Part shown: piece by piece, positions 47,208 through 57,247 of the stretch
Position numbering within the stretch: position 1 is the stretch's first letter
How the letters are laid out: each line of letters starts with the position of its first letter
Assembly (NCBI RefSeq): GCF_007997035.1
Contig: NZ_VOSS01000010.1
Coordinates: forward strand, 1 to 64,000
From: Ralstonia sp. TCR112
GTDB lineage: Bacteria; Pseudomonadota; Gammaproteobacteria; Burkholderiales; Burkholderiaceae
Reading direction: 5' to 3'
Length of the DNA stretch: 64,000 nt
Notes under the pieces: model-generated
The model's input: the letters and a program-made list of their open reading frames with translations, nothing else
The model's database searches: none
Told to the model about the DNA's origin: nothing
Program-made: the position numbers and the translations under genes

Positions 47208-49310
47208 ATGACCTCCAACAGTCGCCGTGGTTTTCTCCGTTCCGCTGCCCAGTTGGCTGCTGCTTCCGCAGCCATGGGCGCGGTGCCCGAAGGCATTCGC
47301 CAGGCGCTGGCGATTCCCGCCCATAACACGCACCGCACGATCGAAGACGTGCAGCACATCGTGATCCTCATGCAGGAAAACCGCTCGTTCGACCATTACT
47401 TCGGCACGCTGCGTGGCGTGCGCGGGTATGGCGATACGCGCACCGTCACGCTGCCGACCGGCAAGAGCGTGTGGCATCAGCCGATGGCCGGTGGCGTGGG
47501 CGAAGTGCTGCCGTTCCGCCCGAGCGCGCCCGATCTGGGCCTGCAGTTCCTGCAAGACCTGCCGCACGGCTGGAACGACACGCACCTTGCCGTCAACGGC
47601 GGCCGTTACGATGGCTGGGTCCCGCACAAGGGCACCACGACGATGGCGTACCTGACGCGCCAGGACATTCCGTTCCACTATGCGCTGGCCGACGCCTTCA
47701 CCATCTGCGACGCCTATCACTGCGCGACGCCTACGTCGACCGACCCGAACCGCTACTACATGTGGACCGGCTATGTCGGCAACGACAACGTCGGCGGCGG
47801 CCCCGTGATCGACAACGCAGAAGCGGGCTACGGCTGGTCGACGTATCCGGAGGTGCTCGAAGCCGCCGGCATCTCGTGGAAGATCTACCAGGACATCGGC
47901 ACGGGCCTGGACGCCGCGGGCTCCTGGGGCTGGACGAGCGACGCCTACATCGGCAACTACGGCGACAACTCGCTGCTGTACTTCAAGCAATACCAGAACG
48001 CACAGCCCGGTAGCCCGCTGTACGACAAGGCGCGCACCGGCACCAATGCAGTAGCCGGCGACGGCTACTTCGACATCCTCAAGCGCGACGTGCAGAACGG
48101 CACGCTGCCGCAGGTGTCGTGGATTGCCGCGCCGGAAGCGTTCTCCGAGCATCCGAACTGGCCGGCCAACTACGGTGCCTGGTACATCGATCAAGTCTTG
48201 CAGGTCCTGACCTCCAACCCCGAGGTGTGGAGCAAGACCGCGGTGTTCATCACCTACGACGAAAACGACGGTTTCTTCGACCACCTCGTCCCGCCGTTTG
48301 CATCGTCGGGCAGCAATGGCCTGTCGACGGTCGACACCACGGGCGAATACTTTCAGGGCAACAGCACGTACGGCGCCGGCAGCTACGGCCTGGGCCAGCG
48401 CGTGCCGATGCTGGTGGTGTCGCCGTGGTCCAAGGGCGGCTTCGTGTGCTCGGAAACGTTCGACCACACGTCGATCATCCGTTTCATCGAGCAGCGCTTC
48501 AAGCGCACGCACAACGTGCGCTCGCCCAACATCTCGAAGTGGCGTCGCGCCGTGTGCGGCGATCTGACGTCGGCGTTCAACTTCGCCACGCCCAACGAGG
48601 TGGTGCCCGCGCTGCCGAGCACCGCCGCCTACGTGCCGAAAGACAAGCTGCGCCACGCCAGCTACGTGCCGCTGCCCCCGCTGGTGCAGGCCGTGCCGAA
48701 GCAGGAAGCCGGCGTGCGCCCATCGCGTGCGCTGCCGTACGAACTGTTTGTGCGCGGCCGCCAGGACGAAGCCGCCGGCAAGTTCCAACTGGAATTCGTG
48801 AACACCGGGGACGTGGGTGCCGCCTTCCTCGTCTACACCGCCGGCAGCACGGACGCACCGCGCACCTACACGGTCGAGGCGGGCAAGCGCCTGTCGGACA
48901 AGCTGGCCGTCAACGCAGGCGGCGCGTATGACTTCACCGTGCACGGCCCGAACGGCTTCCTGCGCCGCTTTGTCGGCAAGCTCAGGCTGTCGGGCCTGCT
49001 GCGTCCGCATGGCCGTGCGCTGGAAGTGAAGGAAGGCTACGACGTGGCCAACGGCAACCTGCAACTGCGTCTCATCAACCGCGGCCGCGCGCCTACCGTC
49101 TTCACCATCAAGAGCGCCTACACGGGCGAGAGCGTGCAACGCGAAGTGCGCGGCGGTGACGATGCGGCGGTGTACCTGGACCTGCGCAGCCAGCACGCCT
49201 GGTACGACCTGACCGTCACGGCCAGCAGCGATGCCGGCTTCGAGCGACGCCTTGCCGGCCACGTTGAAACCGGCCGTGTCAGCGCGTCCGATCCGGCGCT
49301 GAGCGCATAA
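47208..49310 (+). CDS. phosphocholine-specific phospholipase C (Tat-exported)
   Basis: This 700-residue enzyme is of the PlcN/PlcH type, which cleaves phosphatidylcholine to diacylglycerol and phosphocholine. A twin-arginine signal (SRRGFLRS, residues about 5-12) leads the protein, so it is exported folded. The phosphoesterase core has QENRSFDHYFG near residue 65 and DPNRYYMWTG near 180. Two C-terminal DUF756-type beta domains (about 515-600 and 605-700) follow. ATG 47208 with AGGA upstream is the best start. A strong terminator follows. Product may feed the choline genes 3-9 kb downstream. Confidence 0.93.
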   Translation: MTSNSRRGFLRSAAQLAAASAAMGAVPEGIRQALAIPAHNTHRTIEDVQHIVILMQENRSFDHYFGTLRGVRGYGDTRTVTLPTGKSVWHQPMAGGVGEVLPFRPSAPDLGLQFLQDLPHGWNDTHLAVNGGRYDGWVPHKGTTTMAYLTRQDIPFHYALADAFTICDAYHCATPTSTDPNRYYMWTGYVGNDNVGGGPVIDNAEAGYGWSTYPEVLEAAGISWKIYQDIGTGLDAAGSWGWTSDAYIGNYGDNSLLYFKQYQNAQPGSPLYDKARTGTNAVAGDGYFDILKRDVQNGTLPQVSWIAAPEAFSEHPNWPANYGAWYIDQVLQVLTSNPEVWSKTAVFITYDENDGFFDHLVPPFASSGSNGLSTVDTTGEYFQGNSTYGAGSYGLGQRVPMLVVSPWSKGGFVCSETFDHTSIIRFIEQRFKRTHNVRSPNISKWRRAVCGDLTSAFNFATPNEVVPALPSTAAYVPKDKLRHASYVPLPPLVQAVPKQEAGVRPSRALPYELFVRGRQDEAAGKFQLEFVNTGDVGAAFLVYTAGSTDAPRTYTVEAGKRLSDKLAVNAGGAYDFTVHGPNGFLRRFVGKLRLSGLLRPHGRALEVKEGYDVANGNLQLRLINRGRAPTVFTIKSAYTGESVQREVRGGDDAAVYLDLRSQHAWYDLTVTASSDAGFERRLAGHVETGRVSASDPALSA

Positions 49311-49323
49311 GCGACACCCAAGC

Positions 49324-49365
49324 AAAACGGCCCGCTGGCAAGTCACGCCAGCGGGCCGTTTTTTT
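49324..49365 (+). terminator. strong intrinsic terminator of the phospholipase gene
   Basis: The stem AAAACGGCCCGCTGGC (49324-49339) pairs with GCCAGCGGGCCGTTTT (49347-49362), a perfect 16-bp stem, then more T residues. It may work in both directions. Confidence 0.9.
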
Positions 49366-49382
49366 CCTTGCGACGCTCAGCG

Positions 49383-49493
49383 TCAGAGTTGTTTCGTGTA
49401 CGTGCGTGCCTGATACAGCGCCAGCGCGCTCAGCCCGACGATCACCACGATCGCCAGGACGTCGGCAAACGGATAGCCCCAATACTGCGTCAT
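49383..49493 (-). CDS. 36-residue single-span membrane peptide
   Basis: A very short open frame of 36 residues (starts MTQYWGYPFADVL, ends TYTKQL) is almost one transmembrane helix (LAIVVIVGLSALALY). Its ATG overlaps the stop of the upstream gene in the ATGA manner, so it is probably translated by coupling. It is the last gene of a three-gene operon (transporter, winged-helix protein, peptide). No family was recognised; a role as small transporter subunit or regulator is a guess. Confidence 0.65.
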   Translation of the reverse strand: MTQYWGYPFADVLAIVVIVGLSALALYQARTYTKQL

Positions 49494-49792
49494 TGCGTGG
49501 TCTCCTTCGATTCGAGGTCGAGCAGGCCGGTGTCGGCCATGCGTTGACGGCCAAACTCGGTGATGGCGTAGCGGAAGTGCACCTTGTTGGTGGCTTCGTC
49601 GAGCTGGTCTTCGGGTGTTTGCACCAGGCCTCCGGAGTACAGGTCTGCGAGGATGGCGCGGATGCTGCCCGTCCAGTACTCGTCTTCGGGTTTGCCGTAT
49701 TCGATGCAGGTGCGATGGGCGATTTCGCTGTCCCACAGCATGTCGCTGCCCGCGAGCAGTTGCAGGATGTAGCCCTTCATGTGCAGTTTCAT
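49490..49792 (-). CDS. small winged-helix-like protein
   Basis: This 100-residue protein (MKLHMKGYILQLLAG) resembles a winged-helix module, with a helix-rich front (DSEIAHRTCIEYGK), a recognition-like helix (WTGSIRAILADLYSGGLV) and a wing (KVHFRYAITEFGRQRM). PadR-like or other small regulators look similar, but no family is certain. It overlaps both neighbours by 4 bp (ATGA at each end). Position within a transporter operon suggests a regulatory or accessory role. Confidence 0.7.
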   Translation of the reverse strand: MKLHMKGYILQLLAGSDMLWDSEIAHRTCIEYGKPEDEYWTGSIRAILADLYSGGLVQTPEDQLDEATNKVHFRYAITEFGRQRMADTGLLDLESKETTQ

Positions 49793-50859
49793 GCGTGCGT
49801 CTCCGTGTTTACAGGTGCCGCGCCGCCGCGGATGACTTCCAGGTTTTCCGCGCTTTCCGACACCATCACGAAGCCGCCAAAGATCACCAGCGCCAAGCCG
49901 ATCAGGAAGTACCACTCCGGAAACTGCAGCGTGAAGATGGCCGTGAAGAGGGTCGCGAACATTGCGTAGAACGCGCCGAGCGCCTGTCCGCGTCCCACGC
50001 CGATCAACGGGAACGACTTGTACCAAGCGACTGCGCAGAATGAGAAGGTGAGGCCGCCCACGATCAGCCACAGCAGCGCCTTGCTGTGCACGATGCCCGA
50101 GGCAATCTCCGTCACGGGCACCGGCACATGCACGAACAACGCGATGGCCGGCAGGATGAAGACGACCCAGTAGATGGCCTCGGCGGTGTAGCGGATGGAG
50201 ACGCCGCAGTCGGGGTCCGTCACGTCCATGGCGCGGCCGACGATCGCGCCTTCCAGGCCCCAGCCGATGGCGGCCATGGCGCCACCGAGATAGCCGATCC
50301 ACTGATGGCTGCCGCTGTGCGATTCGGCCATCAGTGCCGGCGCGTAGATCGCCACGCCGCCCAGGATGATGATGGCGATGCCCACCGCCGCCCGCGCGCT
50401 GATGCGCTCGTTGTACCAAAGCTTGGCCACTGTCGCGCCCACCACCGGATACAGCAGTCCCGCCACGGCCGCAAACACGGCGCCCACATAGCCCATCGCG
50501 AGATACGAGCCGAAGTTGGCCATCAGTCCGCCCACGACCGCCGCAATGAAGTACCAGCGGGAGATCTTGCGGAATTGGCCGAGGGTGCGGAAGTAATCCC
50601 CCAGCTTGCCGAGCGAGCCGAGCCACACCCACTGGAAGACCGTCACCATGACGCTATGAAACGCCGTGATGACCGCTGCGCAGACGAGGAAGACGCGCGG
50701 GTCGGAAAGGTCCATCGCGGCGAAGGGGGATTCATGCCAGACGGCCGTGCCGGGCACGTACCAAGCGCCCCACAGGATGGCGGCCCATAAGGCCCAGCGG
50801 TAGCCCCACTGCAGCGTGCGTTGATGATGGGCCGCGCGGGCGGCGGAGGAAGAAGCCAA
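49789..50859 (-). CDS. DMT/EamA-type membrane transporter
   Basis: This 356-residue protein has about 10 hydrophobic segments and the EamA layout of two repeats (WALWAAILWGAWYVPGTA; LLWLIVGGLTFSFCAVAWYKSFPLIGVGRGQALGAFYAM). It belongs to the drug/metabolite transporter superfamily. Neighbours include choline-oxidation genes and a phosphocholine-releasing phospholipase, so it might carry a choline-related solute, but specificity is unproven. It leads the ATGA-coupled operon with the winged-helix protein and 36-residue peptide. Confidence 0.85.
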   Translation of the reverse strand: MASSSAARAAHHQRTLQWGYRWALWAAILWGAWYVPGTAVWHESPFAAMDLSDPRVFLVCAAVITAFHSVMVTVFQWVWLGSLGKLGDYFRTLGQFRKISRWYFIAAVVGGLMANFGSYLAMGYVGAVFAAVAGLLYPVVGATVAKLWYNERISARAAVGIAIIILGGVAIYAPALMAESHSGSHQWIGYLGGAMAAIGWGLEGAIVGRAMDVTDPDCGVSIRYTAEAIYWVVFILPAIALFVHVPVPVTEIASGIVHSKALLWLIVGGLTFSFCAVAWYKSFPLIGVGRGQALGAFYAMFATLFTAIFTLQFPEWYFLIGLALVIFGGFVMVSESAENLEVIRGGAAPVNTETHA

Positions 50860-51046
50860 ACCGATCTCCTTGTTCTGTACGCGTCAGACCCAAAAGCCGG
50901 GCGTGACGCTTTAGTTACTGGAGGTTGATAAATTAACTATAAGTTTTTTGGAGTCTATGCCGGCCCTCCAGGCATGCCGGAAAAAATCGCAATGGTTGAC
51001 GGGATTGTCAGAAGTTGACGTCTGCGACGTCGGGGTGTGCCGTGGG

Positions 51047-52492
51047 CTACGAGGCGCCCGCCTCGGGCACGGTGTCGACCACGGTAATCAGATGCAGCGG
51101 TGCGTCCGTAGCCGGATCGCGCGCCAAGGACGTTGTGATCTGCACCGGTACGGCAGAGCCATCTCCGCGTACCAACTGCAGCGATAGCGCATACGTTGGT
51201 ATCGTGCCGGCGAGCAACTCACCGTACTGGCGCAGGTGGCGGGCCAGGTCGTTGCGGTGTGTGAGGTCGAGCAGCGTGCGTTGCTGCAGCGCCGTTTCCG
51301 GTTGGCCCAGCAGCGTGCAAAGCCATGGGTTGGCGCGCAGGCAACGGCCTTCCAGACTGACTTGCGCGATACCGACGGGCACCTGTTCGAACAGCGTCCG
51401 CAGTTTGGCCTCGCTGTCGCGGAAGGCGGCTTGGGCTTCCACTTCAGCGGTAATGTCCTGCGCCGCGCCGATCATCGTCGGCGTGGCGGCCGATGGGTCT
51501 TGCGCTTCGCCTTCTTCACGAAGATGGCGGTGCGAACCGTCGGGCAGGGTGATGGTGTATTCAACGCGATACGGCTGGCGCGATGCCACGGCGCGGTCCA
51601 GCACGGCCTGCACGCGGGCGCGATCGGCGGGAACGATGGCGTCCAGATAGCGCGCCATCGTCACGGGCGTGGATTGCGGCGCCCAGCCGAAGATGCGGTA
51701 AGCCTCGTCCGTCCATCGGCAGGCGTCGGTGCCTGGTTCCCAGAGCCAACTCCCGAGGTGGGCGATCTGCTGCGCCTTGGCCAGCAACGCCTCCGAATCG
51801 CGCAACGCGGCTTCGGCGGCGTGTCGCTCGGTGGTGTCCAGGCTCAGGCCGATCATCTTGACCGGGCGGTCCTGCGCATCGCGCACGAGCGTTGCGCGCG
51901 AGACGATCCAGCGGACCACGTCAGGCGCCGGCGCAATGCGGAATTCATGCTCGTAGACGCCGCCCGCACTCAAATTCTGCGAGACGGCGGCCTGCACACC
52001 GGGCACGTCTTCGGGAAGCACGCACTGCCAAAAATCGTCCAGCGTGCGGATCGGCCGGCCAAAGAGGCGCGGGGCATTCGGTGAATACGCCACCGCGTCC
52101 GTCAGCAGGTTCCACTCCCACGTGACCACGCCGGAAATCTCCTGCGCGAAGGTCATGCGCGCCTCGCTTTCCATGATCGCGGCGATGTGCTTCTGGCGGC
52201 CTTCGCGGGCGCGGGCGTCGGTGGCCAGGCTGGCTTCCAGATCGGCGAGCGCGCGGTCTCCGTAGCGCAGCCACAGCCAATTTACGTTCAGGAAGCGGGC
52301 CAACGCGAGCAGGTTGGCGTATTCGATCTCGCCGCCACGCGTCCATTTGTGGACCGCCGACGGGGACACGCCCAGCGCCGCCGCCACTTGCTTGAGCTGG
52401 ATGCGGCCGCGTGTCAGCACGCCTTTGAGGCGGCCGGCAAAGCTGTCGTCGTCGATGGAGCCGTCGGGCGGCGGAAGTGCTGCGGCGGTCAT
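51047..52492 (-). CDS. XRE-type regulator with PAS sensor domains
   Basis: This 481-residue protein has an N-terminal helix-turn-helix of the XRE type (about residues 18-78; QLKQVAAALGVSPSAVHKWTRGGEIEYANLLALARFL) followed by three PAS domains (about 110-230, 235-350, 355-475) with PAC-like EFRIAP...LVRDAQDRPVKMIGLSLDTTERH segments. A DNA-binding regulator with PAS sensors in series is uncommon. It lies between the transporter operon and betB. Signal and targets unknown, but a common motif in both flanking promoter regions suggests it may control them. Confidence 0.85.
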   Translation of the reverse strand: MTAAALPPPDGSIDDDSFAGRLKGVLTRGRIQLKQVAAALGVSPSAVHKWTRGGEIEYANLLALARFLNVNWLWLRYGDRALADLEASLATDARAREGRQKHIAAIMESEARMTFAQEISGVVTWEWNLLTDAVAYSPNAPRLFGRPIRTLDDFWQCVLPEDVPGVQAAVSQNLSAGGVYEHEFRIAPAPDVVRWIVSRATLVRDAQDRPVKMIGLSLDTTERHAAEAALRDSEALLAKAQQIAHLGSWLWEPGTDACRWTDEAYRIFGWAPQSTPVTMARYLDAIVPADRARVQAVLDRAVASRQPYRVEYTITLPDGSHRHLREEGEAQDPSAATPTMIGAAQDITAEVEAQAAFRDSEAKLRTLFEQVPVGIAQVSLEGRCLRANPWLCTLLGQPETALQQRTLLDLTHRNDLARHLRQYGELLAGTIPTYALSLQLVRGDGSAVPVQITTSLARDPATDAPLHLITVVDTVPEAGAS

Positions 52493-52759
52493 GGGGCGGA
52501 TTTACTGGGAGTGATTCTTAACAGTATAGCGCGTTGAAAATAGCGAAAATTTATCGATATACAGAGTCGTTAGGTCATAACGATTGGCGTGACGCAACTA
52601 ATTTTTTCTAGACTAGTCGAAAATTCTCCAAAGGTAAATAAAAACACCAACAGTGAATTTCTGGGTTGCCACACCAAACGACGTCTGCCAAGACGCTCCG
52701 GTGTCGGCATTTCGGGCGCCGTCTCTTTGTGCGCCAGCCATCCACCAGGGGTACTGGAT

Positions 52760-54283
52760 ATGACGCAAGCTTCCCTTCCCACCGAATTCCATTCCGCCAC
52801 GCTGGCGCCCCGTCTTGATCTCTATATCGACGGCCAATGGGTCCAGCCCGAGGGCGGCGTGTACCGCGACATCGTCGATCCCGCCACCGAAAACGTCCTG
52901 ACGCAGGCGGCCGATGCCTCCGTGGCCGATGTGCAGCGCGCCATTGCCGCCGCCCGCCGCGCGTTTGACGAAGGCCCGTGGCGCAAGACCGGCACCCGCG
53001 AGCGCGCCCGCCTGCTCAACCGCATTGCCGACGCCATCGACGCAGACGCCGAGAACCTCGCGACGCTCGAATCGCTCAACACCGGCAAGACCCTCACCGA
53101 AAGCCGCTGGGACATGGATGGCATTGCCGCGACGTTCCGTTATTTCGCGGGGTTGGTTGCTACTGAATCCGGTCTCATCAACGAGGCGCCCGACACGGTC
53201 ATCAGCCGCACGCTGCGCGAGCCGGTGGGCGTATGCGGCCTCATCACGCCGTGGAACTACCCGCTGCTGCAAGCCGCCTGGAAGATCGCACCGGCGCTCG
53301 GCGCGGGCAACACCGTCATCGTCAAGCCGAGCAACCTGACGCCGCTGACCACGCATCGCTTTGCGGAACTGCTGATCGAGGTTGGCGTGCCGGCGGGCGT
53401 GTTCAACCTTGTCACTGGTGCAGGTGAGGCCGGGGCAGAGCTGTCGCGCAATCTGGACGTGGATCTCGTTTCGTTCACGGGTGGCGCGGTGGCCGGCGCG
53501 GCGGTCATGAATGCAGCCGTCGGCAACTTCAAGAAAGTCGCCCTGGAGCTGGGCGGCAAGAACCCGAACATCATCTTCGACGACGCGGATTTCGATACCG
53601 CCGTCGACTACGCGGTCAACGCAGCGTTCTTCCACGCGGGGCAAGTGTGCTCGGCTGGATCGCGCCTGATGCTGCAAGACGGCATTCATGACCGGTTTGT
53701 CGATGCGATGGTCGAGCGCGTCAAGCGCATCCGTATCGGGAACGGCTTTGCCGAAGGTACGGAGATGGGCCCAGTGCAGTCGGCATTCCAGCGCCAGAAG
53801 ATCCTCAACATGATCCAGGCCGGCGTGCAGGAAGGTGCCGTGCTGCGCTGTGGCGGCAAGGCGCCTGAAGGCAAGGCGTTCGAGCGCGGCTTCTGGCTGG
53901 AGCCCACTGTGCTCGCCAACGTGCGCGACGACATGAAGATCGCCACCGAAGAAATCTTCGGCCCGGCGCTCACCGTTGAACGTTTCTCAACCGAAGAAGA
54001 AGCGGTGCGCCGCGCCAACGCCACGCCGTTCGGCTTGGCCGGCGCTGTGTGGACAGCCGATCTGAACCGCGCAAACCGCGTGACACGCGCACTGCGTTTC
54101 GGAACCGTGTGGGCCAACGACTATCACCCGTACTTCCCTGAAGCGCCGTGGGGCGGCTACAAGGCCAGCGGCATCGGCCGCGAACTGGGCCGCGGCGGCC
54201 TGGACGAGTACACCGAACTGAAGCACAGCTACATCAACCTCGCACCGCAGCCGATGGGCTGGTTCGGCGCCGGTGCTGAGTAA
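52760..54283 (+). CDS. betB: betaine-aldehyde dehydrogenase-type aldehyde dehydrogenase
   Basis: This 507-residue NAD(P)-dependent ALDH has the Rossmann motif [12 protein letters not shown], the catalytic Glu in ALELGGKN and the nucleophile Cys297 in [10 protein letters not shown]. Together with the choline dehydrogenase gene 16 bp downstream, the likely substrate is betaine aldehyde, giving glycine betaine. The Cys loop is [10 protein letters not shown] rather than the common GQVCSNGTR, so the substrate is inferred mainly from context. ATG 52760 has a plausible GGGG/GGAT site. Confidence 0.82.
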   Translation: MTQASLPTEFHSATLAPRLDLYIDGQWVQPEGGVYRDIVDPATENVLTQAADASVADVQRAIAAARRAFDEGPWRKTGTRERARLLNRIADAIDADAENLATLESLNTGKTLTESRWDMDGIAATFRYFAGLVATESGLINEAPDTVISRTLREPVGVCGLITPWNYPLLQAAWKIAPALGAGNTVIVKPSNLTPLTTHRFAELLIEVGVPAGVFNLVTGAGEAGAELSRNLDVDLVSFTGGAVAGAAVMNAAVGNFKKVALELGGKNPNIIFDDADFDTAVDYAVNAAFFHAGQVCSAGSRLMLQDGIHDRFVDAMVERVKRIRIGNGFAEGTEMGPVQSAFQRQKILNMIQAGVQEGAVLRCGGKAPEGKAFERGFWLEPTVLANVRDDMKIATEEIFGPALTVERFSTEEEAVRRANATPFGLAGAVWTADLNRANRVTRALRFGTVWANDYHPYFPEAPWGGYKASGIGRELGRGGLDEYTELKHSYINLAPQPMGWFGAGAE

Positions 54284-54299
54284 GAACGGAGGGCATGTT

Positions 54300-56021
54300 T
54301 TGACCACAAACACCGTACAGGAGTACGACTACATCATCGTGGGCGCGGGCTCGGCAGGTTGCACGCTGGCTGCGCGCCTGACCGAAGACGCGGACGTGAC
54401 CGTGCTGCTGCTCGAAGCCGGCGGCCCCGACCACCGCTGGGATTTCCGCACGCAGATGCCGGCGGCGCTGGCGTATCCGCTGCAAGGCACCACGTACAAC
54501 TGGGCCTACGAAACCGAACCCGAGCCGCACATGAACAATCGCCGCATGGCACAAGGCCGCGGCAAGGGGCTGGGCGGGTCCTCGCTCATCAACGGCATGT
54601 GTTTCATTCGTGGCAACGCGATGGACTACGAGCGCTGGGCGAGCGATTTCAACTTGCCCGACTGGGCGTATGCCGACTGCCTGCCGTACTTCCGCAAATC
54701 GGAAACGTATGACAAGGGCGCCAACGACTGGCACGGCGATTCCGGCCCGCTGCAGGTCACCACGCCCAAGCACGACAACAGCCTGCTGTTCCACGCCTTT
54801 ATCGAAGCCGGTGAGCAAGCCGGTATTCCGGCCACGGACGACCTGAACGGCTATCGCCAGGAAGGCCTGGGCCCGATGGATCGCACCGTCACCGCCAAGG
54901 GCCGCCGCGCCAGCACATCGCTGTGCTATCTCGACGAGGCGCGCAAGCGGTCCACGCTGACCGTGCTGCCGCGCGTGCTGGCCGATCGCGTGATCTTCGA
55001 TGGCACGCGTGCGGTCGGCGTCGAGGCGCTGATGGACGGCAACCGCGAAACATGGCGTGCGCGCCGCGAGGTGATCGTCGCCAGCGGCGCCATCGCTTCG
55101 CCGCAGTTGCTGCAGCGCTCGGGCGTGGGCAATGCCGACGAGCTGCGCGCCCTGGGCATCCACTCGGTCGCACATCTGCCCGGCGTGGGTGAGAACCTGC
55201 AGGACCATCTGGAGATGTACATCCAGTACGAGTGCTTGCGTCCGGTATCGATCTACGAAAACACGCTTTGGTACAACAAGCCGAAGGTCGGGCTGGAGTG
55301 GTACATGCACGGCACGGGCCCCGGCGCCAGCAACCACTTCGAGGCGGGCGGGTTCATCCGCAGCGACGACAGCTTCGAATGGCCGAACATCCAGTACCAC
55401 TTCCTGCCGCTGGCCGTGAACTACGACGGCAGCAACCCGGTGAAGATGCATGGGTTCCAGTGCCACGTGGGCTCGATGCGTTCGCCGTCCACCGGTTACG
55501 TGAAGCTGGCCTCGCGCGATCCGCGGGACAAGCCGCGCATCCTCTTCAACTACATGGCGCATGACGTGGATTGGCGCGAATTCCGCGCCGGTGTGCGCAT
55601 CACGCGCGACATCATCGCGCAGCGTGCGTTCGACCAATACCGCGGTCGCGAGATCAGCCCAGGCCCGAGCGTTCAGACCGACGCCGAAATCGACGCCTTT
55701 GTGCGGCAACACGCCGAAACTGCGCTGCATCCGTCCTGCACCTGCAAGATGGGGTCGGCCGACGATCCGATGGCCGTGGTCGACAACGAAGGCCGCGTGC
55801 ACGGCTTGCAGGGTCTGCGCGTGGTGGATGCGTCGATCATGCCGCGCATCGTCACCGGCAATCTGAACGCGCCGACGATCATGATGGCCGAGAAGATCGC
55901 CGACCGGATTCGCGGTGTGGCGCCGCTTGCCCGCTCGGATGCGGCGTTCTATGTGCACGGCAAGTCGCCGCTGCAGGCGCCGGCCAAGCCGCTCGTCGCC
56001 GATGAACTGGTGGCGGCCTGA
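54300..56021 (+). CDS. betA: choline dehydrogenase (GMC oxidoreductase)
   Basis: This 573-residue FAD enzyme is of the GMC family. The FAD-binding [10 protein letters not shown] (residues about 12-21), the [12 protein letters not shown] motif and the C-terminal active-site HPSCTCKMG and TGNLNAPT motifs match BetA, which oxidises choline to betaine aldehyde and then partly to glycine betaine. A TTG start at 54300 with GGAGGG upstream fits; the ATG at 54295 is out of frame. It follows betB and precedes a porin gene that starts inside its stop. Confidence 0.9.
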   Translation: MTTNTVQEYDYIIVGAGSAGCTLAARLTEDADVTVLLLEAGGPDHRWDFRTQMPAALAYPLQGTTYNWAYETEPEPHMNNRRMAQGRGKGLGGSSLINGMCFIRGNAMDYERWASDFNLPDWAYADCLPYFRKSETYDKGANDWHGDSGPLQVTTPKHDNSLLFHAFIEAGEQAGIPATDDLNGYRQEGLGPMDRTVTAKGRRASTSLCYLDEARKRSTLTVLPRVLADRVIFDGTRAVGVEALMDGNRETWRARREVIVASGAIASPQLLQRSGVGNADELRALGIHSVAHLPGVGENLQDHLEMYIQYECLRPVSIYENTLWYNKPKVGLEWYMHGTGPGASNHFEAGGFIRSDDSFEWPNIQYHFLPLAVNYDGSNPVKMHGFQCHVGSMRSPSTGYVKLASRDPRDKPRILFNYMAHDVDWREFRAGVRITRDIIAQRAFDQYRGREISPGPSVQTDAEIDAFVRQHAETALHPSCTCKMGSADDPMAVVDNEGRVHGLQGLRVVDASIMPRIVTGNLNAPTIMMAEKIADRIRGVAPLARSDAAFYVHGKSPLQAPAKPLVADELVAA

Positions 56022-56830
56022 TGCGCTGGCGCAAGGTCACCGCAATGCTGGGCGGGGCGGCGGCGTGTGCTGCTGCGCTGCCCGCATTGGCGGACGAGTT
56101 GCCGGCGGGCGATGACAGGCGCTGGTCGGCCAACGCATCGGTTGTCTCGCAATACGTGTCGCGCGGCTTGCGCCAGACATGGGGAAAACCTGCGCTCCAA
56201 GCGGGCGTCGACTACACATCGCCGAGCGGTTTTTATGCCGGCGTGTGGGGCTCGCAGGTCAGCGACCACGTCATCGCCGGTGCGCATGCCGAGATCGACA
56301 CCTACCTGGGCTATGCCGCCACCGTCGCGCACGGCGTCGAACTGACCACCGGGCTCTATCGCTACTGGTATCCCGGTGCCCGCTACGACAAGGCCGGTGG
56401 CGGCGGCCCCGCCACCGGCTATGACTACACGGAATGGATGGTCGGGGCCGGCTGGCGCGGCGTGTCGGTCAAGTTATGGACGACGCTGTCGAACTACTTC
56501 GGCTTCGATGGCAATTCGCTGGCTGACGGCATCGACCGCGGCAGCCGCGGCTCCACTTACGCCGAAGCCAACTGGGCTGTGCCCTTGCCGAACAACTTCA
56601 CGCTCGGGCTGCACGTCGGCCACGAGCATGTGCGCAACCACAGCGCATTCAGCTTTACCGATTACCGCGTTGAACTCTCGCGACCCATCAACAAGTTCGT
56701 GACGCTGTCTGCCGCGTTGACCGGCGCGGACGCATCCGCCTATGCCCACCAACTCTCCACCCGCAACGGCACGGATCGCATGACGCTCGGCCGACGCACC
56801 GTCGCCCTCAAGCTGACGGCGACGTACTGA
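56021..56830 (+). CDS. TorF-family putative outer-membrane porin
   Basis: This 269-residue protein has a Sec signal peptide (AMLGGAAACAAALPALA, cleavage near residue 24) and alternates aromatic/polar residues as in an outer-membrane beta-barrel (NASVVSQYVSRGLRQTWGKPALQAG). It matches the TorF family of putative porins (TIGR02001-like). Its ATG overlaps the betA stop (TGATG), so it is co-expressed with choline oxidation genes and may form an outer-membrane pore for their substrate (inference). Confidence 0.8.
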   Translation: MRWRKVTAMLGGAAACAAALPALADELPAGDDRRWSANASVVSQYVSRGLRQTWGKPALQAGVDYTSPSGFYAGVWGSQVSDHVIAGAHAEIDTYLGYAATVAHGVELTTGLYRYWYPGARYDKAGGGGPATGYDYTEWMVGAGWRGVSVKLWTTLSNYFGFDGNSLADGIDRGSRGSTYAEANWAVPLPNNFTLGLHVGHEHVRNHSAFSFTDYRVELSRPINKFVTLSAALTGADASAYAHQLSTRNGTDRMTLGRRTVALKLTATY

Positions 56831-56895
56831 GCGGCGAGCGACGGCGTTTTACCTGCAACCCTTTCTCCACAACCTCTGCTTTCACAGCACACACC

Positions 56896-57198
56896 ATGGC
56901 CTCCCTGGGTTTTACCGACGTTGTCGGTCTGGTCGGCGTCGCCGCGTACGTCTCTGCACACTTTGGCGTGCAGGTCCTGCATAAGCCCCCGACCGGTGCA
57001 TTTGCCGTTCGCCTCAATCTCCTTGGACCGATTTGCATCCTGATTTCGTTGATGGGCGCGTTCAATCTTGCGTCGTTCCTCACCCAGTTCTTCTGGCTGG
57101 CGTTGACGCTGATGGGCTGGTGGCGCAACAAGCAGGCGGGGCGGCCAGTGGCCGAGGTTCCAGGCGCACCGCGTCCGGGTCACCCGGCGCAGCAGTAG
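56896..57198 (+). CDS. CBU_0592-type small membrane protein
   Basis: This 100-residue inner-membrane protein has three hydrophobic helices (VVGLVGVAAYVSAHFG, LNLLGPICILISLMGAFNL, LTQFFWLALTLMGW) and a basic, proline-rich tail. It matches the CBU_0592-like membrane domain, a family of unknown function often with choline or cation-related genes. It follows the porin gene by 65 bp and is ended by a terminator. Confidence 0.8.
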   Translation: MASLGFTDVVGLVGVAAYVSAHFGVQVLHKPPTGAFAVRLNLLGPICILISLMGAFNLASFLTQFFWLALTLMGWWRNKQAGRPVAEVPGAPRPGHPAQQ

Positions 57199-57215
57199 GT
57201 TCGCCGAGCACGACC

Positions 57216-57247
57216 AAAACCGCGTCCACGTACGCGGTTTTTTTTTT
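57216..57247 (+). terminator. intrinsic terminator of the choline operon
   Basis: The stem AAAACCGCGT (57216-57225) pairs with ACGCGGTTTT (57232-57241), followed by more T residues. Confidence 0.85.

Noticed and set aside
46941-49346. A long 801-codon minus-strand frame antisense to the phospholipase gene
   Set aside because: Composition is typical shadow coding (Ala/Arg/His-rich) and the phospholipase with Tat signal is clear on the plus strand.
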